From NCBI GenBank assembly GCA_002717655.1, contig PBAY01000016.1:1-35365 (forward strand): a stretch of 35,365 bases of DNA, written 5' to 3'. Below are positions 9,350 through 17,269 of this stretch, in pieces. Numbering within the stretch: the stretch's first letter is position 1; every line of letters starts with the position of its first letter. A program made the position numbers and the translations under genes. The notes below the pieces were generated by a model. The model was not told the origin of the DNA. It saw nothing but the letters and a program-made list of their open reading frames with translations, and ran no database searches. The stretch is from Phycisphaerae bacterium. GTDB taxonomy: Bacteria > Planctomycetota > Phycisphaerae > Phycisphaerales > SM1A02.

Positions 9350-11010
9350 GAGTCTGTTGCCTCGACTTCCAGAACCATTCCAGTTCGAACGACTCGCACC
9401 TCATCGCCCGGTTCGATCCAGCGTCCCAAGGATACGGCGTCCAGAAGCTGGTCGTCGATTCGAATCCGTCCACTCGGCCGAAGCGCAGTTTCAGCCACTC
9501 CAGTCGTGCCGATGGGAATGGTTTCAATCACCGGTTTGCTGGTTGGTTGCCCGACACCCTTGCCGACTTCGGTGCGCAGGATGAATCCTCTGGTGGTCGT
9601 GTCGCGTTCAATGGTCCGGGTGAGCAGCCAGATCAGCAGCATGGCCAGGAAGCTTCCGGAAAGAATCACCAGAAGTCCCTGGACGATTCCTCGTTGCATT
9701 TCCTGATCCGTCATCTCGCCGGATACGAAGGTGCCGACCATTCCGATCATCAACAGGATCGCACCGGTGATCCCGGCGACCAGAGTCCCCGGGATGAGCA
9801 GAATTTCGACTGCAATGAGGCCAAGGCCAATGATGACCGCAATGAGTTCCCACCATTCCGCCATTCCCGCAAGTGCCGGGGCGCCCAGCAGCACCACGAT
9901 GGAGACAACGGAGCCAATGGCGAACAGTCCGGTTCCGGGGAAGGTCATCTCCATGAAGAGACACACCAGAAAGATCACGACGAGAATGATCCGAGCCGGC
10001 CAGCTGACCAGAAGCTGGACCAGAGACTCGGACCAGGATTGGTCATAGACCTTGACAGTCGAGGCCCCCATGAGCAATTGCAGTTCATCACGATCGTTCA
10101 CAATGGCCGCCGCCAGTCCGAACTGCTGGGCTTCTCCCGGCTTCAAGGTCAGGAGTCGATCATCGGCAGCCACCTGGCCAACCAGAACCCAGTCATTTCT
10201 GGAGTCGCCATCGAGTCGAGGACGCGATGAGGGCAGCAGTTGTTCGTAGGCAACGGAGTCCGTTTCCAGACCTTGATCCAGTTCGCCCATGTTTCCGAAC
10301 AAAGGCGAGAAGGTGACTTCCTCTTCCGTGAGTGTTTCGACATCAATCATCTGGGCGGGTGGTGTTGTGCCGTAGATGGTCTCGTATTCCGAGGCGTCGA
10401 CGAAGATGATCTCATTCGTCGTGGTGTTGCGAAGCATCCACAGTTCAACACCGACGCTCACGAAGGCCTGGACGAGTTGCTCGTCGTAGTGGCGTCGACG
10501 AGCCGAGTCGATCACCTCGGAAAGGATGGGAGCTTCCAGCTTGGCTCGTTCCGCAAGAGGGATCGGCCCCAGTGGGCTGACCGGGGCGCTGTCTCCGAAG
10601 GTCGCATCCGGGGAAACGACGATCTCACGGCAGGCCAGTGCGATGATGGTGCCAGCTGAAAAGGCATATGGATGGATCCAGGCCACGGTATTGGCTGGTG
10701 ATTCGTATTTGATGATGCGGCAGATCTCAAGCGTCGACATCAATTCACCGCCGGGCGTATTGATCTCGAAGACGATGGCATCCGCACCATTTTCAACGGC
10801 CTGATCGATTCGTCTTTTGATTGACGTTGCGGTCACCTGATCAATGGGGCCGGTGATTGGAAGAACAGCAACCGCTTCGGCTTTTCGCCAGGCTGGAATG
10901 CTGCTGGATTGTTGAGCCGCTTGGCTGATGCTCCAGGGCAAGCCCAACAGAAGAATGAGGCTTGCCAGAAGCAGCCCCTTCATCAGGCAGGATGTACGTG
11001 TACGGATCAT
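9346..11010 (-). CDS. Membrane-bound ClpP-class serine protease, long NfeD
   Basis: A 554-residue long NfeD. After a signal peptide (MIRTRTSCLMKG plus a hydrophobic core to about residue 32), a ClpP-like protease domain carries INTPGG (83-88). Ser118 in AFSAGT is the likely nucleophile and Lys157 in ERAKLE the likely base, as in the Ser-Lys dyad of archaeal 1510-N protease. Four or five membrane segments (about 380-500) and an NfeD OB domain (TGVAETALRPSG) follow. Known relatives cut stomatin-like proteins, so FloA is a plausible partner. I chose ATG 11010 for the signal peptide; a longer in-frame version would run into the upstream pseudopilin gene. Confidence 0.88.
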   Translation of the reverse strand: MIRTRTSCLMKGLLLASLILLLGLPWSISQAAQQSSSIPAWRKAEAVAVLPITGPIDQVTATSIKRRIDQAVENGADAIVFEINTPGGELMSTLEICRIIKYESPANTVAWIHPYAFSAGTIIALACREIVVSPDATFGDSAPVSPLGPIPLAERAKLEAPILSEVIDSARRRHYDEQLVQAFVSVGVELWMLRNTTTNEIIFVDASEYETIYGTTPPAQMIDVETLTEEEVTFSPLFGNMGELDQGLETDSVAYEQLLPSSRPRLDGDSRNDWVLVGQVAADDRLLTLKPGEAQQFGLAAAIVNDRDELQLLMGASTVKVYDQSWSESLVQLLVSWPARIILVVIFLVCLFMEMTFPGTGLFAIGSVVSIVVLLGAPALAGMAEWWELIAVIIGLGLIAVEILLIPGTLVAGITGAILLMIGMVGTFVSGEMTDQEMQRGIVQGLLVILSGSFLAMLLIWLLTRTIERDTTTRGFILRTEVGKGVGQPTSKPVIETIPIGTTGVAETALRPSGRIRIDDQLLDAVSLGRWIEPGDEVRVVRTGMVLEVEATDS

Positions 11011-11029
11011 TGGCTCGAAGCCAATTATA
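11010..11029 (-). promoter_or_regulatory. Start-codon hairpin and TATAAT at the long nfeD gene
   Basis: On the minus strand TATAAT (11029-11024) is followed by the perfect inverted repeat TTGGCT (11024-11019) / AGCCAA (11015-11010), whose last A is the first base of the ATG. No -35 box or Shine-Dalgarno sequence is obvious. If TATAAT is a -10 box, the mRNA would have a leader of only about seven bases. Whether the stem forms or matters is unknown. Confidence 0.35.
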
Positions 11030-11062
11030 CGCTGGGTTGCATCAGGCCCATTCAGCCGTTGT

Positions 11063-12025
11063 TCAATCGAACATCGGGGTATAGGTGATGTCGCGGGGGT
11101 TGAATGGTGAATCGCTGTTCTGTTCAACTTCATCGACATGCGTCAGGTAGGCATCCCGGCCAAGCAGGCTTGGATCGGAATTCCAGGAACCCTGTGCGGA
11201 GGTCTGAGCCGAATAGATATTGTCCGGCAGGAACGTGCTGGCACCGCTGCTGTCGACTTCTTCATACTGAGCAGCGACGGGCCAGAAGTTCTCACTGACT
11301 TCAGCATGTCCATCACCGAAGATGATCACGCCTCGCCATTGTCCGTTTCGGCCGAAGAAATCCGCGGTATTGGAGTTCTTGATGTTCTGCTCGTCACCAT
11401 CGGTGACGCCTCTGGTGCCAAGAATCGCGAACGAGGAACCGGCTTGTCGATCCCAGGCCAGCTGACGACGTTCGCCTCCAAGCGGAAGCAAGGCGTAGGA
11501 GTTGTGGCAGTCTCCGCCATTCAGATTGTTGGAGTAGCCGGTATCCCAGAATATTCCGGGAGTTCCCGGGGATGGATAGGGGTCATAGACGTTGTGGTCA
11601 TATTCCGTGAAGGCGTAGATGTTGGGATTGGTTTCGACGTTCGAAAAAGTGGTTACCGGATCAAACAGCCGTTCCATGATGCACAGCGAGAGCATGTTGC
11701 CATGATCATTGAGAGAACCATTTTCCTGACCACGACCTTCGATGTATCGCTCGGTGCCCCCGATCATCTCCGGCTTGCGTTGGACCAGACCTGGAAGAGG
11801 CTTCTGGAAGTCGTGCGAAGCGGCGTAGGCGGCAAAGCCTTCACCGATGCTCTTGGCCTGCTTCTGCTCTTCCAAAAGACGGGCCGCACTTCTCGCGCCA
11901 CCCAGCGCTGGAAGGAGGAAGGCCATCAGGATGCCGATGATGGTGATGACCACCATCAGTTCGACGATCGTAAAGGCGTTTGGCCGAGGATTTGAAGACG
12001 GTCTGGGTGAACACATGTCTGGCAT
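11063..12025 (-). CDS. Type II secretion/pseudopilin-like protein
   Basis: A pseudopilin-like protein of 320 residues. A short polar leader ending RPNA precedes FTIVELMVVITIIGILMAFL, the classic class III signal with Glu at +5 and a long hydrophobic helix. Ala, not Gly, stands at -1. The rest is a secreted domain rich in G, N and D, with FGDGHAEVSENFWP, similar to the C-terminal block of planctomycete H-X9-DG prepilin-type proteins. ATG 12025 has GGAG six bases upstream; ATG 12037 is also possible. No secretion ATPase or PilD gene is in the window. The next pseudopilin gene lies upstream on the same strand behind a terminator. Confidence 0.8.
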   Translation of the reverse strand: MPDMCSPRPSSNPRPNAFTIVELMVVITIIGILMAFLLPALGGARSAARLLEEQKQAKSIGEGFAAYAASHDFQKPLPGLVQRKPEMIGGTERYIEGRGQENGSLNDHGNMLSLCIMERLFDPVTTFSNVETNPNIYAFTEYDHNVYDPYPSPGTPGIFWDTGYSNNLNGGDCHNSYALLPLGGERRQLAWDRQAGSSFAILGTRGVTDGDEQNIKNSNTADFFGRNGQWRGVIIFGDGHAEVSENFWPVAAQYEEVDSSGASTFLPDNIYSAQTSAQGSWNSDPSLLGRDAYLTHVDEVEQNSDSPFNPRDITYTPMFD

Positions 12026-12184
12026 GGGTTGCTCCATCAGGGGGCAGGCGGATCAGTCGAATATGACTGGGAAACAGCCTAAGGATACTTCAGGATCAAG
12101 CCTTGAAGGGGGTTGAAGGCTCTTTTGCAGCTGGCTTGGGTACAGAACAGGCCTGATAACACGACTGCAACCCGCTGAAGCCTC

Positions 12185-12228
12185 AAAAGAAGACCGGGGC
12201 AGCAAGGCCTTGGACCCTGCTGCCCCGG
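12185..12228 (-). terminator. Rho-independent terminator after the second pseudopilin gene
   Basis: The arms CCGGGGCAGCA (12194-12204) and TGCTGCCCCGG (12218-12228) pair perfectly over 11 bp with a 13-base loop. On the minus strand the stem is followed by the T-rich TCTTCTTTTG. It lies 48 bases past the stop of the gene ending at 12276 and separates it from the pseudopilin gene at 11063-12025, which therefore probably has its own promoter. Confidence 0.85.
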
Positions 12229-12275
12229 ATTGAAAGCAAGTTCATCGACATTCAGTCGATTCAGACAGGCGTGGA

Positions 12276-13196
12276 CTACTCTTCCAGCTCGTCATAGGTG
12301 GTGAGCACGGCGTTGTCATTGGGGGACAACAGACGTGAGTAGGTGCAGTAGATGTCACCCTGCTTCTTGGCTTCTTCGTCATTGGGTTCACCAGAGGAGA
12401 ACTCGCAGTGGAAGATGTTGTCACGCTGGTAACCGGGGATGCCGATTGACTGGGTGTCATAGCGGACATGGTCTGGGAAGAAGTTCTTCAGGACCAGAAC
12501 GGAGCCGTCGGCGTTGACACAGTGGCCCCACCATTGCTGATCAGGACCGTGCATGGCCAGCGTCGGGCTGTTGATGTAGTCCTCAAGGGTGGTGTCGCCA
12601 TCCTTGGTACCACGAGTGGTCCAGCAGATGGTGTCACTGCCAGCCGTATCGCACCAGCGGTTTCGGCGGTTGTTGCCCATGAGCGTGTTGTTCATGAAGC
12701 TGATGTGATCTGCATTTTCATCGCCCAACTGGGAGCGGAAATTGCGATCGAACCAGGTGCCGGTGTGTGGTGAGTGAGCCGTGTAGTCATAGGCTTCAGG
12801 GACACCGTTGGACTCTTCGATCTGACCCTTGACGCCGATGAGGGCGTTGTTGTCAGCAGGGCTGACCCAGATTTCGGCCTCGGCATATCGCATGCCCACG
12901 AGGGTGGAAGCGATGGCGCCGGTGTAGTTGATGCTTCGATCGACAGGGCCGATGCCAGCGATGTACTGACCTTGGACAGCCTGACGCTCATGATTTCCTG
13001 GAATCATGAACTCGCCATCATTTTCACTGGCGAAAACAGCGTTGGTCTGCTGTGCGCCACGCATCTGGACCATTTCCTTCTTGGACTTGGCGGAGCTCAT
13101 TGCTCCGGAAAGTGCCAGCAGGAGAAGGCCCATCAAAAGGGCGATGATCGAGATCACGACCATCAGTTCGACAAGCGTAAATGCTCTTCGTTTCAT
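12276..13196 (-). CDS. Type II secretion/pseudopilin-like protein
   Basis: A 306-residue pseudopilin-like protein. MKRRA precedes FTLVELMVVISIIALLMGLL, a class III prepilin signal with Glu at +5. Ala again occupies -1. The remaining domain is hydrophilic, with several Cys, Trp and Asn residues and no recognisable enzyme motif. The ATG at 13196 is supported by GGAGA (13205-13209). A strong terminator follows, so it may be transcribed as a single gene. The substrate or fibre it belongs to is unknown. Confidence 0.8.
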   Translation of the reverse strand: MKRRAFTLVELMVVISIIALLMGLLLLALSGAMSSAKSKKEMVQMRGAQQTNAVFASENDGEFMIPGNHERQAVQGQYIAGIGPVDRSINYTGAIASTLVGMRYAEAEIWVSPADNNALIGVKGQIEESNGVPEAYDYTAHSPHTGTWFDRNFRSQLGDENADHISFMNNTLMGNNRRNRWCDTAGSDTICWTTRGTKDGDTTLEDYINSPTLAMHGPDQQWWGHCVNADGSVLVLKNFFPDHVRYDTQSIGIPGYQRDNIFHCEFSSGEPNDEEAKKQGDIYCTYSRLLSPNDNAVLTTYDELEE

Positions 13197-13628
13197 TACA
13201 GAGATCTCCGGTTCTTTGGTGTAGTTTGGTTGCTAGCAAAGAATGAATAAATAAATACGGATCAGAATCCCCTGTCTCCAAGACAGGGATCTGACTCGAA
13301 ACTCGAATCACCTGAACGATCGTTTGATGGAAGGGAAAGGGGCATGGGCCTGATGGCCATCATGCCGGGTGCTCAGCCCGCCTTCGACGATCTGCGAATA
13401 CCACCTAGACCAGGACTGGTCATTTTCAGTGGTTTCGTGCCGAATTGTCCGTGGTCGAGACGTGCAAAAACGGGCAATGAGTACAGGTGCCAAGTGGCGA
13501 TATATATAGGATCTGTCTCGACCAACGACCGGGCCCGAAGGCCAGGTACATCTACAGCGTACCGTGAACCACAGTCTGGTCAAGGATCCATCTCGACAAG
13601 GCCGTCTTGATATAGGAATCATTTGAAT
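13197..13628. other. Non-coding divergent region with palindromes
   Basis: These 430 bases separate the divergent pseudopilin and RidA-family genes. They hold a ribosome-binding site for the pseudopilin gene (13205-13209), an A/T-rich stretch (about 13240-13257), the hairpin listed at 13262-13294, a perfect 12-base palindrome TGATGGCCATCA (13351-13362) and a TATATATA stretch near 13500. I see no convincing protein-coding or known RNA gene. Confidence 0.6.
13262..13294 (-). promoter_or_regulatory. Inverted repeat in the pseudopilin upstream region
   Basis: TCAG and CTGA flank an inner repeat, ATCCCCTGTCT against AGACAGGGAT with one bulged C and a 2-3-base loop. It lies 66-98 bases upstream of the pseudopilin ATG and would be in its 5' leader if transcription starts farther out. 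It could be an operator, a leader hairpin or a terminator of an unseen transcript. The sequence shows only the symmetry. Confidence 0.4.
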
Positions 13629-14096
13629 ATGTCTCGGGTACTTGAAACGCTTTCCTCGCTCGGAATCGAGCTTCCTCAGGCCCCTAAACCGGTCGCAAGT
13701 TACGTTCCTGCAGTCAGATGCGGCGATTTGCTCTTTATCAGTGGCCAAGTCCCCTTTGTAGAGGGTGAACTGGCTTTCAGCGGCCCTGTACCCTCCAAAA
13801 TAAGCCCTGACCAGGCTCAGGAGGCGGCTCGAATCTGCGCCATCAACGCCTTGGCAGTGGCTCATGAGACATTGGAGTTGGGCTTGGACCAGATTGAACG
13901 GGTGGTTCGATTGGGAGTCTTCGTCCTGTCAGACCCCGGATTTGGCGGCCAGCCACAGGTGGCCAACGGCGCCAGTGATCTGATGGTGGAGATCTTCGGT
14001 GAAGCAGGGCGGCATGCCAGAGCTGCGGTGGGCTCGGTCGGACTGCCACTGAGTGCAACAGTCGAGATTGAAATGGTGCTTCAGATCCGATCCTGA
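13629..14096 (+). CDS. RidA/YjgF/YER057c/UK114 family protein
   Basis: A 155-residue member of the RidA superfamily, whose best known members deaminate reactive enamine/imine intermediates of pyridoxal-phosphate enzymes. The family features are SGQVPF near residue 40, the conserved Arg in HARAAVGSVGLP and the C-terminal ATVEIEM. The extended length and the pattern resemble the YjgH-like branch rather than classic 130-residue RidA, so the substrate is uncertain. ATG 13629 or TTG 13623 could start it; AGGA at 13614-13617 suits either. It ends ten bases from the converging kinase gene. Confidence 0.88.
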   Translation: MSRVLETLSSLGIELPQAPKPVASYVPAVRCGDLLFISGQVPFVEGELAFSGPVPSKISPDQAQEAARICAINALAVAHETLELGLDQIERVVRLGVFVLSDPGFGGQPQVANGASDLMVEIFGEAGRHARAAVGSVGLPLSATVEIEMVLQIRS

Positions 14097-14106
14097 GTTG
14101 CAGGAT

Positions 14107-15432
14107 TCAGGCGTTGAGCGCGACAAGCACGATCAGCAGGATCACGTTGATGACGATGCTGATGATCATCGGCACGAACATCGAATTCGACATCAGGGAA
14201 TCCGAGTCTCGTCGCGGAGGATTGTTCGCTTGAGGGATGTCGGCCTCGGGGGTATCGATCCGCACGGCCAGACTGGAGAGATCCAGATCGTCCTTGGCAA
14301 AGTGTGGTTGTTCACCTTGCTGGACCAGACGCAGATCTTCAACCAGATCGGCAGCACACTGGTAGCGATCCGGGCAGTCCTTCTCGAGCATCTTCTCGAT
14401 CACCCGGCAGAAACCCGCCGAGAGTGAGGTGTTGAATTCATCGGGCAGCGTCAGTGGCTTTCTCAGATGGCCCTTCATGACCTCGGATGGGGTCTTGCCG
14501 GTGAATGGAACCCGGCCGGTCACCATGTGGTAGCACGTGGCACCAAGACCGTAGAGGTCAGCCTGCCCGGTGATATTGATGGCGCCGCGGATCTGCTCCG
14601 GGCTGATGTAGAACGGAGTTCCGTAGGCCCGACCGGCTTCAGCCTTGGCCAGATCTGTGTCATCCGCATGTCGAGCAAGGCCCAGATCAGCCACCTTCAC
14701 AACTCCGTTGGTGGTGAGCATCAGGTTCTTCGGCTTGATATCCCGGTGGACGAAACCACAGTCATGGGCGTGTTGCAGTGCCAGCGCTGATTGAAGCATG
14801 ATGTCGATGGCTTCATCTTCACCGAGTCGTTTTTCCTCGACGATGCGGTCATAGACGGTGTTGCCCTCGACATACTCCATGACGAAGTAGTGGTTGTCGC
14901 CAGCCTGGCCCACTTCATAGGCATGCACGATGTTTGGATGGTTCAGTTTGGCGGCTGCACGGCCTTCCTTGTAGAACCGTTCGACGTAATTCTGATCTTC
15001 TGAGAATCGCGACGGGAGGATCTTGATGGCCACCAGTCGGTCAAGGCTTTTCTGTTGTGCCAGAATCACGGTCGCCATGGCTCCGGCGCCGAGTTTCTTG
15101 ATGATCTTGTAGCCGGGAATCTTGCTCTGGGATTTCGCAGCATCGAATTCCTTGCGAAGACGATCCAGCTGGCGCTGGGTGGCAAACTGGTGTTTGACCA
15201 GTACATCCTCCAGAGAGCCGGCTTCGCCTTCGGAACGGGTGGCGAGCAATTCAGTATTGCATTGCTGCAGTTCCTCATCCGTGATGAGTCCCTGATCCAC
15301 CACCAGTTTCCCGAGCATGGTCTCAAACCCGGTGCTGGCCTTGTCCGATGAACCTTCAGCAGCCTTGGATTTGGATTCCTTGGGCTTGGCTGATTCCTTG
15401 GAGGGGCCTGGGTTGGGAGTTGATTCAGACAT
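14107..15432 (-). CDS. Membrane-anchored serine/threonine protein kinase
   Basis: A eukaryotic-like (Hanks-type) kinase of 441 residues. After a charged low-complexity start (1-35), residues 36-97 hold two repeats of the type LGKLVVDQGLITDEEL, resembling the MshEN/T2SSE_N cyclic-di-GMP-binding fold. The kinase domain (about 106-372) has the glycine loop KLGAGAMATV, VAIK with Lys137, HRDIKPKN (catalytic Asp231), DLG at 249-251 in place of DFG, and GTPFYISPEQ. A single C-terminal membrane helix (419-439) anchors it with the kinase on the cytoplasmic side and almost nothing outside. ATG 15432 was chosen; ATG 15441 is also possible. Targets are unknown. Confidence 0.93.
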   Translation of the reverse strand: MSESTPNPGPSKESAKPKESKSKAAEGSSDKASTGFETMLGKLVVDQGLITDEELQQCNTELLATRSEGEAGSLEDVLVKHQFATQRQLDRLRKEFDAAKSQSKIPGYKIIKKLGAGAMATVILAQQKSLDRLVAIKILPSRFSEDQNYVERFYKEGRAAAKLNHPNIVHAYEVGQAGDNHYFVMEYVEGNTVYDRIVEEKRLGEDEAIDIMLQSALALQHAHDCGFVHRDIKPKNLMLTTNGVVKVADLGLARHADDTDLAKAEAGRAYGTPFYISPEQIRGAINITGQADLYGLGATCYHMVTGRVPFTGKTPSEVMKGHLRKPLTLPDEFNTSLSAGFCRVIEKMLEKDCPDRYQCAADLVEDLRLVQQGEQPHFAKDDLDLSSLAVRIDTPEADIPQANNPPRRDSDSLMSNSMFVPMIISIVINVILLIVLVALNA

Positions 15433-15599
15433 GTACGTCATACCGGAGTGTTGCTGCGGAGCCTCCAATGGGACTCCAGAGGGTGAATTGGATCGAGAAG
15501 TATGCACGATCTGCGGGTGGAAAGCGACCTCAAGTATCATGACCCATTACGTGGGATCAGCCAATATTCTCTTGGGATAGGGTGATGGTCGGGAAATTG

Positions 15600-16667
15600 A
15601 TGCCAAAACGGGTCCTCCTGATACGCCCCAGTGCCCTGGGGGATGTCTGTCGCACGGTCCCGGTCCTCACCAGTCTGGCTCGAGCGTGGCCCGAGGCCAC
15701 GCTGGGGTGGGTGGTTCAGGATGGATTCGAAGACGCCATTCGCTGTCACGAGGATCTCGATGAAGTTCTGACCTTCCCTCGCAAGGCGCTGGCGAAATGG
15801 GCAACCCGACCTCAGGTGCTGATGCGTTCACTGGGATGGATGCGATCGCTTCGCAAAGGGCGATGGGATTGTGTCATCGATTGTCAGGGTTTGATGCGAA
15901 GCGCCTTGATGACCCGAGCGACCGGAGCCGCGTTGCGCGTCGGCGATCGACAGGCGAGGGAAGGAGCCTGGCTCGCCTACAACCACCGTGTCGACACCAC
16001 GGGTGCCGTGCATACCGTTGATCGCATGCTTGAGTTGCTCAAGCCGTTGCAGATCGATCCGGTGAAGGACATGCAGTTGAAGGTTCCGCCTGAAGCGAAG
16101 TCCTCCTGGTCATCTCGGCGAAGTGAACTGGGTTTGAATGGTTCCTACTTCGTACTGGCCGCGACGACTCGTTGGCCAAGCAAGGCGTGGCCTGCGGATC
16201 ACTGGGTTGAATGGGCCAGATCTGTTGGTGGAATGACTGATGGCGGGCTGGTTCTGCTGGGAAGCCCAACCGAGCGAGCAACAGTCGAGTCACTGGCGAC
16301 TCGATTGACGAACGAGGCGGGCATGACGGTCCACAATCTGGCCGGTGAAACATCCGTCGGTGAAATGATGGCGGTCATCGAATCAGCTCGATTGACGCTG
16401 GCCAATGACACGGCGGCGCTGCACATGGCCGTCGGCCTCGGCGGCCGCTGCGTCGGCCTGTTCGGTCCAACGGATCCAGACGTGGTCGGCCCCTATGGAC
16501 TGCGTGAAAGAGTTGTTCATGTTTCACCACCGCCCGGGGTGAACTACCGCGATGCACGACTTGGTGATCGATGCATGCGGATGATTCCGGTTGAGCAGGT
16601 GGTGGAGTGCACCAGACAGGTCTGGGATGAGACGCAACTCGATGCCGTTGCGCAGGTGAACGCATGA
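15600..16667 (+). CDS. waaF: Glycosyltransferase family 9, heptosyltransferase-like
   Basis: A 355-residue GT9-family enzyme of the ADP-heptose:LPS heptosyltransferase type, which adds core sugars to lipid A on the inner face of the membrane. Evidence is the start MPKRVLLIRPSALGD, the middle block RWPSKAWPADHW and the donor-binding block NDTAALHMAVGLGG followed by LFGPTDPDVVGPYG. ATG 15600 has GGGA upstream and gives the usual start; GTG 15582 and ATG 15585 are alternatives. It overlaps maf by four bases and heads an operon with lpxK and hldE, which supports a heptose acceptor/donor role. WaaC, WaaF or WaaQ type cannot be settled from sequence alone. Confidence 0.85.
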   Translation: MPKRVLLIRPSALGDVCRTVPVLTSLARAWPEATLGWVVQDGFEDAIRCHEDLDEVLTFPRKALAKWATRPQVLMRSLGWMRSLRKGRWDCVIDCQGLMRSALMTRATGAALRVGDRQAREGAWLAYNHRVDTTGAVHTVDRMLELLKPLQIDPVKDMQLKVPPEAKSSWSSRRSELGLNGSYFVLAATTRWPSKAWPADHWVEWARSVGGMTDGGLVLLGSPTERATVESLATRLTNEAGMTVHNLAGETSVGEMMAVIESARLTLANDTAALHMAVGLGGRCVGLFGPTDPDVVGPYGLRERVVHVSPPPGVNYRDARLGDRCMRMIPVEQVVECTRQVWDETQLDAVAQVNA

Positions 16668-17269
16668 ACTGGTCGATGCCCATCATTCTGGCCAGCACCT
16701 CTCCTCGTCGACGAGAGATGCTTGAAGCCACGGGCTGGCCGGTTCAGGTGGTGGAGCCGGAAGTTGATGATGGTGAACTGGAAGCCCGTGAGGTACTTCC
16801 CCGGGCCTGGGTGACTGCGCTGGCCTGGTTCAAGGCCAGATCGGTCATGCTCAAGGGTGTGGGCCCCGGCACCATTCTCGGCGCGGACACGGTCTGTGAA
16901 CTTGATGGAAAGATCATCGGCAAGCCGACCCATCGAGCCGATGCAGGAGAGATGATCCGTAGCTTCAGAAATCGATCACATCAGGTCATGACCGGAGTCT
17001 GTCTGGTCGCTTCCGATGGAAGCGAACGTTTCATCTTCTCTGATACGGCAACGGTCACGCTTGGTGATCTGAAGGATGAAGCAATCGAGTCCTATCTGGA
17101 TACGAATGCCTGGCAAGGCAAGGCAGGTGGATACAACCTGCTTGATCGGTTTGCCGATGGCTGGCCGCTTGAATGGGACGGTGATGATCACACGATCACG
17201 GGTCTTCCGATGCGCAGGCTCAGAGAGATTCTGGATGAGGTCGGAATGACGAAAGAGGACAGACCATGA
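16664..17269 (+). CDS. maf: Maf-like nucleotide pyrophosphatase
   Basis: Maf proteins hydrolyse non-canonical or pyrimidine nucleoside triphosphates to monophosphates and were first linked to septum formation. The 201-residue product has ILASTSPRRREML at the N terminus, GADTVCELDGKIIGKP in the middle, HQVMTGV, and a C-terminal AGGYNLLDRFADGW block. The usual SxGR/AGxYxIQG element is changed to AGGYNLLD. Its ATG overlaps the glycosyltransferase stop, and its stop overlaps the lpxK start (ATGA both times). Confidence 0.9.
   Translation: MNWSMPIILASTSPRRREMLEATGWPVQVVEPEVDDGELEAREVLPRAWVTALAWFKARSVMLKGVGPGTILGADTVCELDGKIIGKPTHRADAGEMIRSFRNRSHQVMTGVCLVASDGSERFIFSDTATVTLGDLKDEAIESYLDTNAWQGKAGGYNLLDRFADGWPLEWDGDDHTITGLPMRRLREILDEVGMTKEDRP

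Noticed and set aside
13344-13610. Plus-strand frame of 88 residues preceded by a purine-rich, Shine-Dalgarno-like stretch
   Set aside because: The ribosome-site match is tempting, but the translation is Arg/Pro/Ser-rich without any recognisable pattern and includes the palindromes of the intergenic region.
13308-13865. Minus-strand reading frame of 185 residues
   Set aside because: It runs through the non-coding divergent region and into the antisense of the RidA-family gene, with a composition unlike neighbouring proteins.
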